A DNA stretch of 7,226 nucleotides from Gammaproteobacteria bacterium. GTDB taxonomy: Bacteria; Pseudomonadota; Gammaproteobacteria; Pseudomonadales; Oleiphilaceae. The position numbers and the translations under genes were made by a program. Where the stretch lies: assembly GCA_029268325.1 (NCBI GenBank), contig JAJUGC010000103.1, forward strand, positions 1-7,226. Reading direction: 5' to 3'. Position 1 is the first letter of the stretch, and every line of letters begins with the position of its first letter. Shown here in pieces: positions 4,953 to 7,226 of the stretch. The notes below the pieces were generated by a model. That model searched no databases and had not been told where the DNA came from. It saw nothing but the letters and a program-made list of their open reading frames with translations.

Positions 4953-7226
4953 CTAAGCCTTCTTCACCTTCCCCTTATTTTTACTTCTTTCTTCCTGAAA
5001 CCGCTGGATCAAAGCGCGGATATCGGCCAGTTTGACGGGCTTGGATACAAACTCGTCCATCCCCGCCTGAATGCAGCGTTCCCGCTCCCCTTCCAGGGCA
5101 CTGGCGGTCAGGGCGACAATGGCGGTGCGTTTGACCACGCCTTCTTCCTGGCGGATGGCCCGTGCGGCCTCGTAGCCGTCCATGACAGGCATGATGCAGT
5201 CCATCAGAACCAGGGGATGTTCCTTCTGGCGCCAAAGGGTCAGGGCTTCCAAACCATCCCGGGCGCAATCCACCTCGCAACCGGAACGCTCCAGCATTCG
5301 GGCCGCCAAGCGCCGATTCACCTCATCGTCTTCAACCAGGAGCACATTCATCGGCTGGTTCTCCACCTCCTGGTGCCTTTCTTCCTTTGACACGACCAAG
5401 TCGAAGCGGGTAATGATTTCACCTGCCTGTGGGTCCGGCATGGTCAATACCCGCTGCATGATCGGTTTCAGGTACTGTTCCCTTAGAAGCTTGCCCAGGA
5501 AGCCATTGACCCCCACCTGCCGATAGCGGATCACATCCCCCCGTTGCGGGTTGGACGACAGTAGGATCATCCGCATATCATGCAGGCCTGGCGAGGAGCG
5601 GACAATCTGGCAAAAATCCAGGCCATCCATATCGGACATAAAGTCGTCCAGCAGGATCAGGTCATAAGGATGCCCAGTATCCTGGGACTGCTCCAGCAAA
5701 CGCAGGGCCTCGCCGGCACTGCGGACACCATCGAACTCCACTCCCCAAAGTTCCAACAGCTCCATGGTGATCTTGCGGCTCAGCTCATAGGAGTCGAGTA
5801 CCAGCACCCGCACTCCCTTCAAGGCATCCTTATCCAGCTCCACAGCAACAGGCTTGACCTCCGCCGGCTTCAGGGGCAACTCGAACCAAAATGTGGAACC
5901 TTTGCCGGGTTCGCTGGCTACCCCGATAGTGCCCTGCATCAAGTCCACCAACTGGCGGCAAATCGCCAATCCAAGGCCAGTGCCGGCCTTGCGGGAAGGC
6001 AGCATCAGGGCTTGCCCCTGCTTCAGGATCAAGTCCCGTTGCTCCGAGTCCAGTCCGGGCCCGGAATCTTCCACTGCGAACCGGATACGCCCCTCGGCAC
6101 TCCGCACCGGCTCGGCAGTGATCAGCACATGGCCATGGGGCGTGTATTTGATGGCATTGGAAACCAGATTGATGATGATCTGACGGATCCGGATGGGGTC
6201 GCCTTCCAGAAACACTGGCGTGGTAGCGTCAATCCTGACCTCCATCGCCAGCCCCTTGGCTTCTGCTTTGTGCCCCAGCAAGCCCACCACGTCGTTCATG
6301 ATATCCCGCAGGTCGAAGGGAACCTGTTCCAGGGGGAGCCTGCCCGCCTCGATACGGGAGATATCCAGGATATCGTTCACGATTCCCAACAGCGCTTCAG
6401 CGGAGTTATGGATCGACTGCACATACTCCCGTTGCTCAACGGTAAGATCCATATCCAGAAGCAACGATGAGTAGCCCAACACCCCACTCATGGGAGTGCG
6501 CAGCTCATGGCTCATATTGGCCAGAAACAGGCTCTTGGCAGTGTTGGCCTGCTCCGCCAGCTGGCGTTCCAGCAGGCTGCGCCGTTCGTTTTCCGCCTGA
6601 CGGCTGAAATGAGTGTCGATCCGCCCCTGGAGGTGCTTGAGAACTTCCGACAAGCGGTCAATCTCATCCACCGCTTCAAATCGAAAAGCGGCTCCGGTTT
6701 CGCCAGGGCGCAGGCTTGCCTGCAACCGGTCGGCATGCTCCAGGGCCTGGCGTAAAGGCCGTGCGAAAAGATTGCGGATCACCGCAAGAACCGCTGCCAC
6801 CGTTAGCAGAATCACCAGGAGATAGCTTCCCAAAATCGGGAAAGCGTAACGGATCAAGCGGTCATAGAGCTGGTTGTAAGCTACAGCAAGGGTCAGCTCC
6901 CCCAGGGCTTTGCCAGGATCGGCCGCGTGGTAAATGGGATAGGTTTTCAGTAGCCCCTGGGAAGGTTCTGGCAGCAAGCCGACGGAAAAGGACTCTTCAT
7001 ATTTGCTGGTCAAGCCAACGTATGCCAGCTCTTCAAAGCGAATCAGCCCCGCCAGATGAAGGCGCAGGCTATCCCGCTCTACATTCCAGAGGCTTTCGGC
7101 AATGCTTAGGGAGACACTGTCAGCGATTTCGTCCAGCCGCTTGTGGAGCGCCTTCTTCTCCCCATGGTACTCAAACACCAGGTGAAGGCCGGTGGCAGCG
7201 ATAGCCAGGCACAGGGAAAGCACCAC
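4953..7226 (-). CDS. Hybrid sensor histidine kinase with two receiver domains (N-terminus truncated by window edge)
   Basis: 757 residues are visible; numbering starts at a GTG codon on the window edge, which is probably internal because the first hydrophobic segment looks cut. Order: end of TM1 (1-18), periplasmic sensor of about 105 residues (20-126), TM2 (127-150), HAMP (about 151-205, with DEIDRL 187-192), short coiled coil, HisKA with SHELRTP at 239-245 (phosphorylated His240), ATPase domain with N-box INLVSNAIKYT (352-362), G1 DSGPG (387-391) and G2 GTGLGL (415-420), receiver 1 (about 471-592, Asp527, Lys579) and receiver 2 (about 626-743, Asp633-Asp634, Asp676, Thr707, Lys729-Pro730). 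The C-terminus is a short Lys-rich tail with no HPt domain. It should autophosphorylate on His240, pass phosphate to its receivers, and need a separate HPt protein to go further. Architecture resembles BarA/GacS-type kinases, but the signal and target are unknown. No partner regulator is in the window. Confidence 0.93.
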   Translation of the reverse strand: MVLSLCLAIAATGLHLVFEYHGEKKALHKRLDEIADSVSLSIAESLWNVERDSLRLHLAGLIRFEELAYVGLTSKYEESFSVGLLPEPSQGLLKTYPIYHAADPGKALGELTLAVAYNQLYDRLIRYAFPILGSYLLVILLTVAAVLAVIRNLFARPLRQALEHADRLQASLRPGETGAAFRFEAVDEIDRLSEVLKHLQGRIDTHFSRQAENERRSLLERQLAEQANTAKSLFLANMSHELRTPMSGVLGYSSLLLDMDLTVEQREYVQSIHNSAEALLGIVNDILDISRIEAGRLPLEQVPFDLRDIMNDVVGLLGHKAEAKGLAMEVRIDATTPVFLEGDPIRIRQIIINLVSNAIKYTPHGHVLITAEPVRSAEGRIRFAVEDSGPGLDSEQRDLILKQGQALMLPSRKAGTGLGLAICRQLVDLMQGTIGVASEPGKGSTFWFELPLKPAEVKPVAVELDKDALKGVRVLVLDSYELSRKITMELLELWGVEFDGVRSAGEALRLLEQSQDTGHPYDLILLDDFMSDMDGLDFCQIVRSSPGLHDMRMILLSSNPQRGDVIRYRQVGVNGFLGKLLREQYLKPIMQRVLTMPDPQAGEIITRFDLVVSKEERHQEVENQPMNVLLVEDDEVNRRLAARMLERSGCEVDCARDGLEALTLWRQKEHPLVLMDCIMPVMDGYEAARAIRQEEGVVKRTAIVALTASALEGERERCIQAGMDEFVSKPVKLADIRALIQRFQEERSKNKGKVKKA

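Noticed and set aside
5580..6470. Plus-strand 296-residue open frame opposite the histidine kinase
   Set aside because: It is antisense to the highly conserved kinase and receiver domains and has a His/Gln-rich composition typical of a shadow frame.

Overview
The window looks like a chromosomal segment of a gammaproteobacterium. The strongest clue is the order pilD (3' end) - coaE - yacG, the usual neighbourhood of the type IV pilus prepilin peptidase in Pseudomonas-like and related marine gammaproteobacteria. Genus cannot be fixed from the sequence alone.

Layout, left to right. Bases 1-110 hold the last 35 codons of a prepilin peptidase gene. After a 235-base gap comes coaE (dephospho-CoA kinase, 346-993), overlapped at its end by yacG (zinc-finger DNA gyrase inhibitor, 959-1165). 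A 167-base spacer carries a pair of REP-like hairpins. Then follows a tight four-gene plus-strand cluster: lrgA (TTG start, 1333-1740), lrgB (overlapping it by 8 bases, 1733-2428), an unrecognised exported protein that looks like an outer-membrane beta-barrel (2477-3538), and trmO (tRNA t6A37 methyltransferase, TTG start, 3543-4289). The spacing suggests one transcript with coupled translation. On the minus strand, entering from the right edge, is a large membrane hybrid histidine kinase with two receiver domains and no HPt domain (4953-7226, N-terminus beyond the window).

The convergent gap between trmO and the kinase (4290-4952) has no believable gene. It holds two direct, nearly adjacent copies of a roughly 290-320 base unit. 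The core of each copy (about 210 bases) is bounded by inverted repeats that are themselves hairpins (C5T3-CGT-A3G5 type), which is the architecture of a MITE-like non-autonomous element. Similarity between the copies rises from about 80% in the left flank to 100% over a 115-base stretch on the right.

No clearly novel multi-gene system was found. The most interesting items are the paired palindromic elements, the unknown beta-barrel-like protein built into the lrgAB-trmO cluster, and the HPt-less kinase with a partly degenerate first receiver.
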